Origin: Musa acuminata AAA Group
Taxonomy: Eukaryota > Streptophyta > Magnoliopsida > Zingiberales > Musaceae
DNA: 64,000 nucleotides
Reading direction: 5' to 3'
Assembly (NCBI RefSeq): GCF_036884655.1
Contig: NC_088347.1
Location: 16,133,501-16,197,500, forward strand
Position numbers and translations under genes: made by a program. Numbering within the stretch: position 1 is the first letter of the stretch; each line of letters starts with the position of its first letter. Positions 20,473 to 33,559 of the stretch are shown here, in pieces. Under the pieces are notes generated by a model. It was not told the DNA's origin, ran no database searches, and worked only from the letters and a program-made list of their open reading frames with translations.

Positions 20473-22069
20473 TGTTAGGATCGGAGCGGCACTAGGGGGG
20501 GGTTGAGGTTTGAATTAGTGCAGCGGATTGAAACTTGTAAGTTTGAAATCGATTTTGTAAATGTGTAGAGATTTCAATTCGACGAAGAATGACTTAGTAA
20601 AAATAGCTCGAGTAAAGGAAGGAGATGAAAATTGAAAGTTTGCTGCTAAGTAAATAAATGTTTCAGAAAGTTAAACACTCACACATTCAAGGAACACCGC
20701 AATTTAAAGTGGTTTGGTCAAATGACCTACATCCACTTGTGAAGCCTTCTTCGATGAGGCTCCCAACTTCCACTAGCAAATCACTTTGAAGGGGAAGGAC
20801 CAAATATCCCTCTTACAACCTTTTTACAAGTGGTTCACACTCTTACAGATTTTTCAAAGAGAAAGAGGGAGGTGAACACTTAAGCTATTGAAAACAAGAC
20901 TTTGCTAAAGCTTTTTCTCAATTTCTAACTTCTCAAAAAGGTGTCTTCTCTGCTGAGAATTGAGGGGTATTTATAGACCCCAAGAGGATTTAAATTTGGG
21001 CTCCAAATTTTGAATTCCTTTGGGTTCCCGGAGCAGGCGATGCCACCGCCTGTCAATGTCACATTGACCGTTTACTGGCGGTGCCACTGCCTGTCGGTGG
21101 TGGTGCCACTGCGTGACCTTTCGGGTGCTGGGTGGTGCCACCACCCAGTATGGCAGTACCACCGCCCGTCCTTACGGGTCATTGGTTGGGCTCCAAATTT
21201 GGCCCAAACTAGTTCATATTAGGGCCCAATTGGCCCCTAACCAGGTTATAGGATTAACTCTTAATCCTAACCCTAATTATATATACACTATGAAATTAAG
21301 ATATAGTCCTAAGCAGGTTTTTAACTGCCAATGTCGAGTTTTCTTCCGGTGAGCTTTCCGGTGATCTTCCGGTGGACTTCTGATACACCCTCGGATTTCT
21401 TTCGGCGGACTCCTAGCAGGCTCTCGATCTTGTGGCGAGTTCAGCTAGTCTTTCGCAAGTAGCCGAGCATTCTCGGTGATCTCCACGAACCTTCGACGAT
21501 CTCTTCGGCGGACTTTCGAAAACTTCGACAAGTCCCCGATTTCTTCTTGGTTGGTTCCGACAACACTTCTGACGAATCTTCGGACTCTCGAGGGACTCTC
21601 GAACACCCATCAAACTTGACTCCGGTAGACTTTCTTTATGTCTTCAAGCTATCATAGTTAATCCTGCACACTTAAAACAAAACTTCGATCAAGATAATTA
21701 ATCCTAAGCAATTAATCATGTTGTTCGGTATATCATTAGTCCCTCGATGCTTCATCTGATTCTTCGGCATATCATCATCTCTTGCGGCCTATTGCCCAAT
21801 CGGCCAGTTGTCTCTGCAACTTCGATATCCTTGGCATAATCTCTGCTCTTCTTGGCCCAATGCCCGAATCTATGGCCCGAAGCCTTATATCGATACGTCG
21901 ATCGATCCACCGGCCCAACGTCCAATCTTCTAACATGATCCTCCAACACAACATGATTTTCCTACTTTAATTGTCTCATCCTGATCGAAGTATTCTGCAT
22001 CACTCAAAACACAGATTAAATCATAAACACATATCAAGTGATTTCATCATCAAAATATGAGATTTAATA
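20473..22069 (-). repeat. 3' LTR of element D
   Basis: This is 1,597 bp. On the minus strand it starts TATTAAATCTC (decayed TGTTGAATCTC) and ends GATCCTAACA. The array of GGCGGTG palindromes is at 21032-21175 and the TATA box (complement of GTATTTATAG) is at 20967. The polypurine tract is the complement of 22070-22083. Confidence 0.87.
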
Positions 22070-25000
22070 ATCTCCCCCTTTTTGATGATGACAACCACTT
22101 GATGACGGAGTTAACCTTAACTCCTGGAGTTTAAACAAACTCCCCCTATCAATTTGGCTTATTGATAGAAACTCTTGGATTCAAAACTCTAAGCAACATG
22201 TCATCATAAACTTATGCATAACATGTCATGTCATCATACTTCTCCCTCTTTGTCATCAATAAAAAGGAGAAGTTCCAACTCTTATGTGTTTAGAGATAAA
22301 AGATATGTATGTTTAGCATTGCATAATAAACATAGTATCAAATTTTATTATCATGCAATCTAGCAATTAAAGATATGTATGTTTAGCAACTATTTGCTTC
22401 TCTTTAGGCTACAAGCTAGTAATTTTTTCGATATACAAGTTTTGCTACATACAAGCTAGCAAAAAATTTCGAAATCAAATGCAAGATAGCTTTCTTGTGT
22501 AAACTCATGATTCTTGCTTCCTATTGCAATGTGCAAGTTGCAAGTTTTGCTTCTTGAGATAGGCAAGATAGCACTTTTGTAATTTTTATTTCTTAAGATA
22601 GGTAAGCATGTGATGTTCAAGATAGCAAGCTCTTTCTTCTCTTTTGAGAAATGTCATTTTTGCTTCTTTAGCAAAATGTCAAACTAGCAAGAGACAATGT
22701 TTTACATGAGGCAAGCAAACAATTTGGCAAGTGTTACATTTGCATCGTCTCTTTAGATGTGCAAAAAGGTAAGCAAGTTTTTACATTTTCTTGACTTGTG
22801 CAAGCTAGCTAATTTCTGTTTGAGATGACCCTTTACATCAATTCAAGATAGCACATTAGCAACTCTTTCTCCCCCTTTATAATTGGCAAAAAGAAAGAAA
22901 GACCCTTTACATTAATTTTTAAATCATGATAAAGGTAAGTATCAATCTTATTTGTGCATCATTATGTTTTCAAATTAAAATATGCACAATTTTAAAACTT
23001 TACATTTGTATCCTTACATCATGCATTATACAAATAAATTAATCACTATGGTAATATCATACATGATACATCATTTTGGTAACAAATCATAGCATTTATC
23101 AATATTTTGATCATGATACCAAGCATTCATCATTTAGAGCATTCATGATACACATTATATGTAAATATCATCACAATAAAAAGCAATTTCATGCATAATT
23201 TCAAATCATAAATGTTTCAAATCATGATGGTATTAATTTGTTAAATTGCATCCTACCATGCATGATCAAAACTTCTCCCCATTTGTATTTCATGCATAAT
23301 TTCATTTCATCATATTAGGAATATTAAGAAGAATTAATTGGGCAATGAGATAAATATTTTATGAATACATGGAATTGTATAAAAATCATATCATAAGTGT
23401 TTCATGCATTCATATCATCACATGAAGGAATATAAAAAAAAATTTGGTGATGAGATATTACTTCATGAATACAATAAAATTCATATAGCATATCATGGTT
23501 TATTAGAATTAGTCTTCTTTTTGGTGAATAGCAAAAAGAATAGTAGGAGAGCAAGATCTCAATTCATGCATATCAAATATTCAATCATCAAAATCATGAT
23601 TCATCTAGAAAATTCTCCTCTTTAAATATTCAAAGAGAGAATCATGATGAACAATCTTGATTTACATAAAGTTTCAAAGCATAATTATCAAGATCGTGAA
23701 TACTAAAAGACCATGAAACATTTCGACAAATCTCCTTTTAAATGGAAAATAATCTTGATTCATTCAATAGAAAATTCAAATTATAATTACGAGAAATCAA
23801 GATCATGATTTCAATAAAACCCATTAAATTCAAATCATTTTCTTAATCAATGAGATTCATAAAAATAATACAAATGGATTCATCAAAGTCAATAAGATAG
23901 AGAAAAAGAATTTTTAAGAAAAATACTTTTCTCTATTTAGTTGTTTCATACAAGCATGCCTTTGTCCTTTTTGTGTCAAAAATATATATATATATATACA
24001 TCATCAATCATTTAGGATTGAAAAAAGAAATTTTGTCATAAAAACTATCAAGATTATAATCATTAATTCAATCTACACATCATGAGAATAATAAATTTGC
24101 ACTATAGACAATCTCATGTTTTATCATTCAAGCTAGCATATATTTTTGCAATTAGCAAGCTAACAATTTCCTTTTTCTTTTATAACAGTGATTCAATCAT
24201 ATCATGCGATAAGCATATCATAATTACAAAGAAGTATTGAATCACAAAGAAAATTAATTTATGCATAAAATGTTCCAAGCATTAAGGTACATTTTCTCAA
24301 ATTGTGGGTATCGAAAAATCGAGAGAAAATAGCTTAATTATTTATTTTGAAAAATGTTCTTTTTGATAAAATGAGAGAATCATGATTAACAATCTTAATT
24401 TATAAAATAAATACTCAAGTTATAATTTCAAAAAATCAAGAGAAACCGTGATTCATTTTAACAAATCTCCTCTTAAATAAATAATGTAAAGAATTCTTAG
24501 GAAATCATGAAAAAGATAGAATTCATTCAATCTTGTAAGAGAACAAGACATTAATTCATGCATAAAGAATCTTGACTTACGCATAAGAAATCTCAATTTA
24601 CAAATTTCGAAAAATCAAGATAAAGCTCATTTAAATCATCAAATCAAGATCATTTTCAAGAGATTCACAAAAGTGATACAAATAGATTCATTAATTTCCC
24701 TTTTTGAAAAATCAATAAAGTCAGAAAAATAATTTTTTTAAGAAGAAACCTTTCCACTTTTTAGTTGTTTTAATTCATGTGATTTATTTTATACATGCAT
24801 ATTGTTTTCTTTTATGGCAAATGAAAACATGCAGCAATGTTTAAGATCGAAAAAAAAAATCACAAAAATCATCATATATAACTTTTAAAATCTCATGCAT
24901 AAAATCATCAATCATGGTATCAAAACATTTAATATTTTCATTACATCATTATGCATTGATTTCATTAATTATAATTTTAAATGATTCTTATAGATAACTA

Positions 25001-25430
25001 AAACTTCTTTAGTTTTAATTTATGTGATTGACTTTATATTAGCATGCTCAAATTTTGTTCTTATGTCAAAACCATATATCATGTTTGAAAACCAAAGACA
25101 AGGTTCATAAAAAAATCATCAAGCCTTCCATACAAAAGCCATGCATCATCATTGAAAATCAATATGGAAATCATCAAAATACACATTCTTGCTTCTCAAG
25201 CACATAAATAAGATTAATCTTACTAGGCGTACAAGCATTAGATTTATATCTAATATTTTATTGCATTAACATAAAACATGTAATTTTCATTGTCATTTTC
25301 AAAATTACGAGCATGATCATATTTTTACATTTTCATTTTTAAACATTTAATTTTCAAGAAAATTGATTCAAAACTAAATTACAAAAAAAAATACATTATG
25401 AAAAGCATTATGTAATTTCGAACTAAATTA
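22070..25430 (-). other. AT-rich spacer replacing pol in element D
   Basis: About 3.4 kb lacks any pol motif. It is dominated by ATCATGATT/AATCATGAT words, poly-A/T runs and recurrent GCAAGCTAGCA/AAGATAGCA blocks (22380-22880). The few short frames (for example 23404-23625 plus) show no recognisable protein. It lies between the gag end and the polypurine tract, where G carries protease, integrase and RT. Confidence 0.75.
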
Positions 25431-26353
25431 GGGGGATTTCGATTACCTCATCAATGAAAGCGGTTAAGATGTAGTTTGCCACCTCGCCTTTGTTGATTTT
25501 CTCCTTATCTTCGGAGGAGCTCGATTCATCCCAATTTGTGCTCCTTCTTGCGTTCAAAGCAAGTAGTTCCGTTTTTTTTATTCTTTAATTTTTATTTCAT
25601 TAATTTTTTAAATTTCTTTGCAAGTTCAAATTCACCATCACTTGAGCTTATGCTCAAGTGGTCTTCATGTGTTCTAAGTCCCAAATCCTTTCTGTTCTTT
25701 GAAATGTTGTTTTGTTCATCATGTTCATCATGTGCATTGTGCACCATTTCATATATCATTAACGAACCAATTAGTTCTTCAAGTGGTAAGTTATTTAGGG
25801 TTTTAGCTTCTTGTATCGTAGTTACTTTTGAATTCTAATTTTTACAAAGAGAACGCAAAATCTTGTTTACAAGTTCAAAATCCGAAAAACTTCTACCAAG
25901 TGTTTTTAAGCTATTGATGACATCTATAAAACAAGTGTACATGTCAACAACGGTTTCGCTTGGTTTCATTCGAAAGAGTTCAAAATCATGCATTAAAAGA
26001 TTGACCTTTGAAACATTAACACTACTTGTGCTTTCATGTGTAGTTTCAAGAAAGTGCCAAATATCGAAAGTCGTTTCGCACAAAGAAACCCGATTAAACT
26101 CTGTTTTATCTAAGGCGCCAAATAGAGCATTCATAGCTCTAGCATTTAACGAAAAAGTCTTCTTCTCCAAATCATTCCAATCTTTTATTGGAAGAGAAGA
26201 CCTTTCAAAGCCGGATTCGACAATATGCCATAAATTCAAATCCAAAGAAAGTAAGAAAACTCTCATTCGAGTTTTCCAATAAGTGTAGTTCGTCCCATTG
26301 AAAAAAGGAGTACGAATGAGAGAGTAACCCTCTTGAAAGCCAAAAAGAGTTAT
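25431..26353 (-). pseudogene. Element D gag, broken
   Basis: The start codon is decayed to ATA (complement of 26351-26353). The text then reads TLFGFQEGYSLIRTPFFNG, YTYWKTRMRVFLLSLDLNLW, SLNARAMNALFGALDK and MKPSETVVDMYTCFIDVINS up to SLCKN and a TAG at the place of a conserved Trp (TGG->TAG) near 25835. Beyond it, DGEFELAKKF and a shifted WDESSSSEDKE-like tail continue to about 25440, where the AT-rich spacer starts. Gag is the particle-forming protein. This copy cannot make it whole. Confidence 0.82.
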
Positions 26354-26390
26354 TTCTATTTGGGTGTTAAACCAAAGTAGAAAACCATGG

Positions 26391-26403
26391 CTCTAATACC
26401 AAT
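26391..26403 (-). other. Primer-binding site, element D
   Basis: The minus strand reads TTGGTATTAGAG next to the LTR end at 26404, one base off the initiator tRNA-Met complement. Confidence 0.75.
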
Positions 26404-28004
26404 TGTAAAGATCAGAGTGGCACTAAGAGGGGGGGTGAATTAGTGCAACGGATTGAAACTTGTAAGTTTGAAATTGATTTTGTAAATGTGTAGAGATTTC
26501 GATTCACCAAATGATGACTTAGTAAAAATAGCTCGAGTAAAGGAAGGAGTTGAAAACTAAAAGTTTGCTACTAAGTAAATAAATGTTTCAGAAAGTTAAA
26601 CACTCACACATTCAAGGAACACCGCAATTTAAAGTGGTTCGGTCAAATGACCTACATCTACTTGCGAAGCCTTCTTCGATGAGGCTCCCAACTTCTACTA
26701 GCAAATCACTTTGAAGGGGAAGGACCAAATACCCTCTTACAACCTTTTTACAAGTGGTTCATACTCATATATTTTTTAAAGAGAAAGAGGGAGGTGAACA
26801 CTTAAGCTATTGAAAATAAGACTTTGCTAAAGCTTTTTCTCAATTTCTAACTTCTCAAAAAGGTGTCTTCTCTACTGAGAATTGAAAGGTATTTATAAAC
26901 CCCAAGAGGATTCAAATTTGGGCTCCAAATTTTGAATTCCTTTGGGTTACCGGAGCTGGCGGTGCCACCGCTTGTCAATGTCACATTGACCGTTTACTGG
27001 CGGTGCCACCGCTAGTCGGTGGCGGTGCTACCGCCCGACCTTTCGGGTGTTGGGCGGTGCCACTGCCTAGTTCAGCGGTACCACCGCCCGATCCTTTGGG
27101 TTATAGGCGGTGCCACCAACTGTCCTTACGAGTCACTGGTTGGGCTCCAAATTTGGCCCAAACCAATTCATATTAGGGCCCAGTTAGCCCCTAACAAAGT
27201 TATAGGATTAGCTCTTATTTCTAACCCTAATTATATGCAAACTACGAAATTAAGATATAGTCCTAACCATGTTTTTAACTTGCAATGTCGAGTTTCCTTC
27301 TAGCGAGCTTTCCAGCGATCTTCCGGCGGACTTCCGATACACCCTCGGATTTCTTCTGGTGGACTCCTAGCAGGCTCCCGATCTTGTGGCGAGTTCAGCG
27401 AGTCTTTGGCAAGTAGCCGAACCTTCTTGGTGATCTCCGTGAACCTTCGACGATCTCTTCGGCGGACTTCCGAAAACTTTGGCAAGTCCTCGATTTCTTC
27501 TCAATTGGTTCCGGCAACACTTCCGATGAATCTTTGGACACTCGGCGGACTCTCGAACACCCATCAAACTTAACTCTGGTAGACTTGTTTTATGTCTTCA
27601 AGCTATCATAGTTAATCCTGCATACTTAAAACAAAACTTCGATCGAGACAATTAATCCTAACAATTAATCAAGTTGTCCGGAATGTCATTGGTCCCTCAA
27701 CGCTTTGTCCGATTCTTCGACACATCGTCCTCTCTTGTGACCTATTACCCAATCAGCCAGTTGACTCCACAACTCCCATATCCTTAACACAATCTTTGCT
27801 CTTCTTAGTCCGATGACCGAATCCACAGCCCGAAGCCTTTTGTCGATGCCCGATGTCCAATCTTCTAACATGTTCCTCCGGCGCAATATGATTTTACTGC
27901 TTTAATTATCTCATCCTGATCAAAGTATCCCGCGTCACTCAAAACATAGATTAAATCATAAACACATATCAAGTGGTTTCATCATCAAAATACGAGATTC
28001 AATA
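26404..28004 (-). repeat. 5' LTR of element D
   Basis: This is 1,601 bp. The array is at 26950-27130 and has one more palindrome unit than the 3' LTR. The TATA box is the complement of 26889-26899. The inner end TGTAAAGATC is a decayed TGTTAGGATC. Confidence 0.85.
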
Positions 28005-28477
28005 GAAACTTTATTAAAGACAACATGAATAGACTCTTCTATAACCAAAGTTCTTTTGTTGAAGATACGAAAGGCTTTAGTAATGGAAGAGTAGCCAAGA
28101 AAAATCCCTTCATCGGATTTTGCATCAAACCTTCCTAACGGATCTTTTTCATTCAAGTTAAAACATTTACAACCGAAAACTTTAAAATATGAAACATTGG
28201 GTTTTTTGTTATTCCACAATTCATAAGGAGTTTTGGAAAGTAATGGTTTTACTAGAACCCTATTCATAATACAGTATCTCGTATTAACGGCTTTGGCCCA
28301 AAAATATTTGGGTAGGCTATGTTCGTTTAACATGGTTCTTGCCATTTCTTATAAATTTTTATTTTTTCTTTTTACTACTCCATTTTGTTAAGGATTTCTT
28401 AGAGTAGAGAAATTGTGGTTGTATCTATTAGATTCACAAAAATTTTAGAAATCACAATTTTAAAATTTGCCACCGTG
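28005..28477 (-). pseudogene. Element C integrase C-terminal part
   Basis: The minus-strand frame (28345 downward) reads MARTMLNEHSLPKYFWAKAV, MNRVLVKPLLSKTPYELWNN and KVFGCKCFNLNEKDPLGRFD, then GIFLGYSSITKAFRIFNKRT. This is the integrase C-terminal region typical of copia. Upstream, 28346-28477 holds the stretch with QNGVV-like text and several stops. Both ends are cut by inserted elements (D on the left, E on the right) and C is continuous across both. Confidence 0.85.
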
Positions 28478-30655
28478 TGTTAGGATCGAGAGCACTAAGA
28501 GGGGGGGGGGGGGTGAATTAGTGCAGCGAAAAACTTTCTGCGATTAAAACTGAAAGCTGTGTTTGAACGATAAGGACAACTCTGTATAAGAGTTGATACT
28601 AAGCAAGGTTACAGTCAATCTATGCAGGCAGTTTGCAGCAATGATGAAAACCAGAATATCGGCGCAAACTGAAATCCGACGTTCGTACGAAGAAACAGAT
28701 TTACGTCAAAGTTCCGATTCGTAAATCACTTGTTTAGATAAAACGCAGTTTAAGCAGAAGTATAAAGACAGTGTGCTGCTATTGTACAGCTCAAAAAGTA
28801 ATCTGCAAAAAGCAAATTAACGTCTAAACGCATATTTACGTCTAAACGCATATTTACGTCTGAACTTTGAAACTCGTTTGTAAAATCGCAGAAGGCAGTT
28901 TGCAGTTGAAATCAAGACGTAAACGTAAACTGAAATCTGATGATTGTACAAGGAAAGCCGATTTACGTCTAAATGTAGATTTTCGTCTAAAACTTGAAAC
29001 TCGTTCGTAAAATTGTAGAGGGAAGTAAGCTATTGAGAAGTTTGCAGTGAAGGTAAAATACTCAAAGGAAATGCAAACCGAGAGTTAGAGTGGTTCGGTC
29101 AATCTTGACCTACTCCACTTTTGGCTTCCTCCACCGACGAGGTCACCGACGTCAACTAGAAGCCTTCCTTCAATAGGCGAAGGCCAACCACCCTCTTACA
29201 GATTCACTCCTTTTTATGGGATTAGGAGACAACCCTTACAGAAGTTTTCTCTCCTCTCTTTACAATTCAAACTTGAAGAATAGAAGGAGGAGAACTAGCA
29301 GTTTTGAGCTCTAAGAAACACAGAAAGACAACAAGATTTCGAGTGTATGTGCTGTATCTCTTCAATGCTGAATGGGTGGGGTATTTATAGGCCCCAACCC
29401 AGTTCAAATTTGGAGCTCAAAACGATCAAATCCCGGAATTCCGGGATCAGGCGGTTGCACCTCCTGACTGGGGCGGTTACACTGCCTGGCAGAGCTCGAA
29501 GACTGAGCCTCTGGGCGGTGCCACCTCTGTCAGGGGCGGTTGCACCTCTCTGCCAGAGCTCGAAGACCGAGCTCAGGCGGTTGCACCGCCTGACTGGAGA
29601 GGTTGCACCGCCTGGCAAAGCTCGAAACTTGAGCTCTAGCGGTGCTACCTCCTGACAGAGGAGGTTGCACCGCCCAGTCTCACTCGGAGACTGAGCCCTG
29701 GGCAGTTGCACCTCTTGGCTGGGGCGGTTGCACCGCCCAGTCTCGCTTGGAGACATAGCCTGGGCGGTGCTACCTCCCTGCCTGGGCGGTTGCACCTCCC
29801 ACAGCAACCTGGGTCCGAATGGGTTGAACCTTTCAACCCAATTTGAGTTCTTCAGGGGCCCAATTGCCCTAGGATTAAGCTAATGAGATCACCTCCCATT
29901 TCTAACTTAATTAAAGTGCTAACTACGATTATTTCCTAAGACATATTCTGCAGCTTGCTTCGGTGCATCACTCGCTTCTTCCAGCGAGTTTCCGGCGAAC
30001 TTCCGTCGATCATCTGATGAACCCTCGGTGATGCTCCTGCGGACTTCCGACAAACTCCTGGACTACGACGGTCCACTTGGCAAGTTCCGACGAGCTCCTT
30101 TGGCAAGCTTCTGGACTTCTCGGATTTGTTCCCGCAGAACCTCCGACGACTGTCCGAACTTCCGTCGAGCTCTTGAACTCCCAACGTGATCATTGTCATG
30201 ACTCCGGCGCAACTCCTACTGCATGTCTTACTTTCATCGTAGTTAATCCTGCACACTCAAAACAAAAACGTCGATCGAGACAATTAATCCTAAGCAATTA
30301 ACCAAGTTGTCCGGCATGTCATTGGTCCCTCGACGCTTCATCCGATTCTTCGACGCATCGTCCTTTCCTGTAGCCTATTGCCCAATCGGCCAGTTGACTC
30401 CGCAACTCCAATATCCTTGGCACAATACCCGCTCTTCTTGGCCCGATGCCCGAGTCCACGGCCTGAAGCCTTCTGTCGATACGTCAACCGATCCACCGGC
30501 CCGACGTCCAATCTTCTGACATGTTCCTCCGGCACAACATGATGCTTCTGCTTTAATTGTCTCATCCTGATCGAAGCACCCTGCATCACTCAAGACGCAG
30601 ATTAAATCATAAACATATATCAAGTAGTTTCATCATCAAAATACGAGATTCAACA
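28478..30655 (-). repeat. 3' LTR of element E
   Basis: This is 2,178 bp. A run of 13 G is at 28501-28513, an 18-bp tandem repeat (ACGTCTAAACGCATATTT) near 28825-28865, the TATA complement at 29381-29390, the GGCGGTG array at 29447-29805 and the U3 TTCCGGCGA-like block at 29950-30150. The polypurine tract follows as the complement of 30656-30669. Confidence 0.9.
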
Positions 30656-33559
30656 ATCTCCCCCTTTTTTATGATGACAACTACTTGATGACGGAGTTAA
30701 ACTTAACTCCTGGAGTTTAAACAAACTCCCCCTATCAATATGTCATATTGATAGAACCTTGAATTCAAACTGAATTCAAGTCATTGCAATATTCATCATG
30801 AATACTTGCAACACGTTATCACTAACTTATGCATAAACTTATGCATAACATGTCATGTCATCAGATACTTCTCCCCTTTTGTCATCAACAAAATGGAGAA
30901 ATACCACAATCAAGTGTTTGTGATGTAAGTTTAACTCATTGCATGAAAAACATAATATCTATTGTTACCATCATGCAAGTTTGAAGCCAGAAAATTTAGC
31001 AAATGTTACATCATGCTTAGAACATTCAAGCTATCAAGTTTCTGATATGCAAGTTTTACGGAATACAAGATAGCACATGCAAGCTAGCAATGTTACAACA
31101 TTTTAGAACTTGCAAGCTAGCAGTTTAGAGATATTCAAGAAGGCAACTCTTGCTTCTTGAAATATGCAAGTTGCAAGCTAGCAAATTTTTGCTTCCTTTG
31201 CAGTGTTAGATTTTGATATCGTAACGCAACTATTTCAAGTGTTTATCAATTGTAGCATTTCATCATATGGCATGATATCGACATGTAAAGCTGTGAAGTA
31301 AGATTTTGATATCATTTCATGATGTACACATTTCGAATATTTTAGCAAGTGTAGCATTGCATCACATGGTAAGATATCAGCTCGTACGATGCAAATTTTT
31401 GTTTGATATTTTGATACAGGGCATATAGCAATGATAGCAATCATATATTTCTTGGTGATGCAAGTATGGCCTAATCATAGCATCAGTGATAGCAACCATT
31501 AGTGATAGCAAACATATCAATTCATATATTTCTCCTCCTTTGTCATCAACAACAAGGAGAACGATATAAGCAAATTTTAAATATAAGTGCGATGTCATAA
31601 GTTGGTTCATGTCATTTTCCAACAGTGAGTGATAGGATACCAGTTATGCAAACATCTCGAGGAAAACATGACATGGAGATAGCTTTTATTGCTTCTTCCT
31701 TTTTATTTGTTATATTTTTACATGAAGGAGGAAAGCCATATGTGAAGTTCAAATCGATAAGATATTAAAGCACACTTCATTTTTGCAAGGATTAAGATAT
31801 GTAAGTGAGTCAAATCCTTGTATGTAAAAATATCTTCCTTTTATAAGAGGGAACCATCAAATATGTTTCTCGAAAAATATTTTTCACATGATAAGTGCAT
31901 TTGCTAGATGATTCCATATGTCAAAAATCAATGATGTGAATTAAACTAGATATGACATATGCTTGTTAAGTTTGGAAGAGGATAATGTATCAAGAAAATC
32001 CAATTGTTAGGATCAAGAAAGTCCGAAAATGAAATTTGACACTTTCATACATTCAGACAGGGTTTTACTAGAGATATTCAATTACAATCATGAAGGTAAA
32101 ACATGCTTATTATCATGGTAGTATGATAGCAAGTTTACCATATACAAGCTAGCAAAAAATTTCTACATTTTTAGGCCCTCAAGCTAGCAATTTTGAGATG
32201 TTCAAGAAAGCAACTTTTGCTTCTTGAAATATAAGTTTTGCTAGATGTGCAAGTTAACTTTTGCTTCTTGAGATAGGCAAGATAGCATTCCTTGGTGATG
32301 TTCAATATAGCTAAGTTCTACATCATGCAAGCTAGTGAATTTTATAACATTTTAGAACATGCATAATCACCAAAGCATCATAAATTTTAATGATGTGCAA
32401 AATTACAAATTTTGCATGATTGCAATTGTGTGTCTTGAGATTTGCAAGATAGCACTTCTTAGTGATGTTCAAGATAGCAATTTATTCTCTTTTAAGAAGT
32501 GCAATGTTTGCTTTCTTCTTGAATTGAGCAAGCTAGCTATCTCCCCTTTTGTCATTGTCAAAAAGAAGGGAAAAACCCTTTACATCAATTTTTAAATCAT
32601 AACAAAGGTTAGTATCAATCTCATTTGTGCATCATTATATTTTCAAATTAAAACATGCACATTTTCAAAACATATAAACTCATTATTATATACATGATTC
32701 CAAATCATTATTCATATTATTTCAATCATTGTTTCACTCATCACTATAGCTTATCATGCATAAAATGTAAAACCATCTAACATGATACAATCATTTATTT
32801 CAAAATATTTATCACTATTTTCATGTATGATAATGAAGTATTCATGATACCGAACATTTATCATTTAAAGTATTCATGATACACATCATACATTATCATA
32901 ATAAAAAGCATATGCATCATTCCAAATCATAAATATTTCAAATCATCATGGTATTAATTTGTCACATTGCATCCTACCATGCATGATCGAAACTTCTCAT
33001 TTGCATACATCAAAATAAATTCATGAATATCTCATGCATTCATATCATCACTTGAGGAATATTGAAAAAGAAATAATTGGGTGATGAGATAAATATTTCA
33101 TGAATACAAAGAATTGCATAAAAATCATATCATGAATACAAGGAATACAAGTCACAATCATTCAAGAGAAAAATCATTATTAATTTTCAATTCATTCAAT
33201 TTGATAAATCAAGATCATGATTTTGATAAAACTTATTTTAATTTTAAATTATCAAAATCATTTTTATGGCTCACAAAATTTATAACATAAATAGATTCAT
33301 GATTTCATTTACTCAAAAACGATAAATAACAATGGAAATTAACATGATACACATTATTACTTCTCAACCACATATAGCATGATTTCATAATGTATTTTTA
33401 ATCAAAATCATTTTGTTTATCATAAACAAGCAATTTTCATGATTATTTTCAAAATTACTAGAATGATAAGCATGATTCCTAATTTTTTCTATTTTCATTA
33501 TAAAATTATTAAACATGCAATTTTTAAGAAAAAAAAGAAAAATGCATTATGAAATGCAT
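30656..33559 (-). other. AT-rich spacer replacing pol in element E
   Basis: This is about 2.9 kb without pol motifs. Recurrent GCAAGCTAGCA, TTGCTTCTTGAGATA and CAAGATAGCA words lie at 31010-31200 and 32130-32540, with ATCATGCAT-rich DNA around 32600-33500. Text near 32540-32650 matches element D near 22880-22990, so D and E share this spacer by descent. Confidence 0.75.

Larger units (their letters stand above)
20473..28004 (-). mobile_element. Element D: gag-only SIRE-like copia derivative
   Basis: This 7,532 bp element has two LTRs of about 1.6 kb, a PBS, a degraded gag and 3.4 kb of AT-rich spacer instead of pol. Target duplication: AAAAC (20468-20472) and GAAAC (28005-28009), one mismatch. 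It sits in the integrase-RT linker of element C, which resumes on both sides. The LTRs differ by more than 10% in a 425 bp stretch compared by eye, so it is the oldest of the three insertions into C. Confidence 0.88.
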
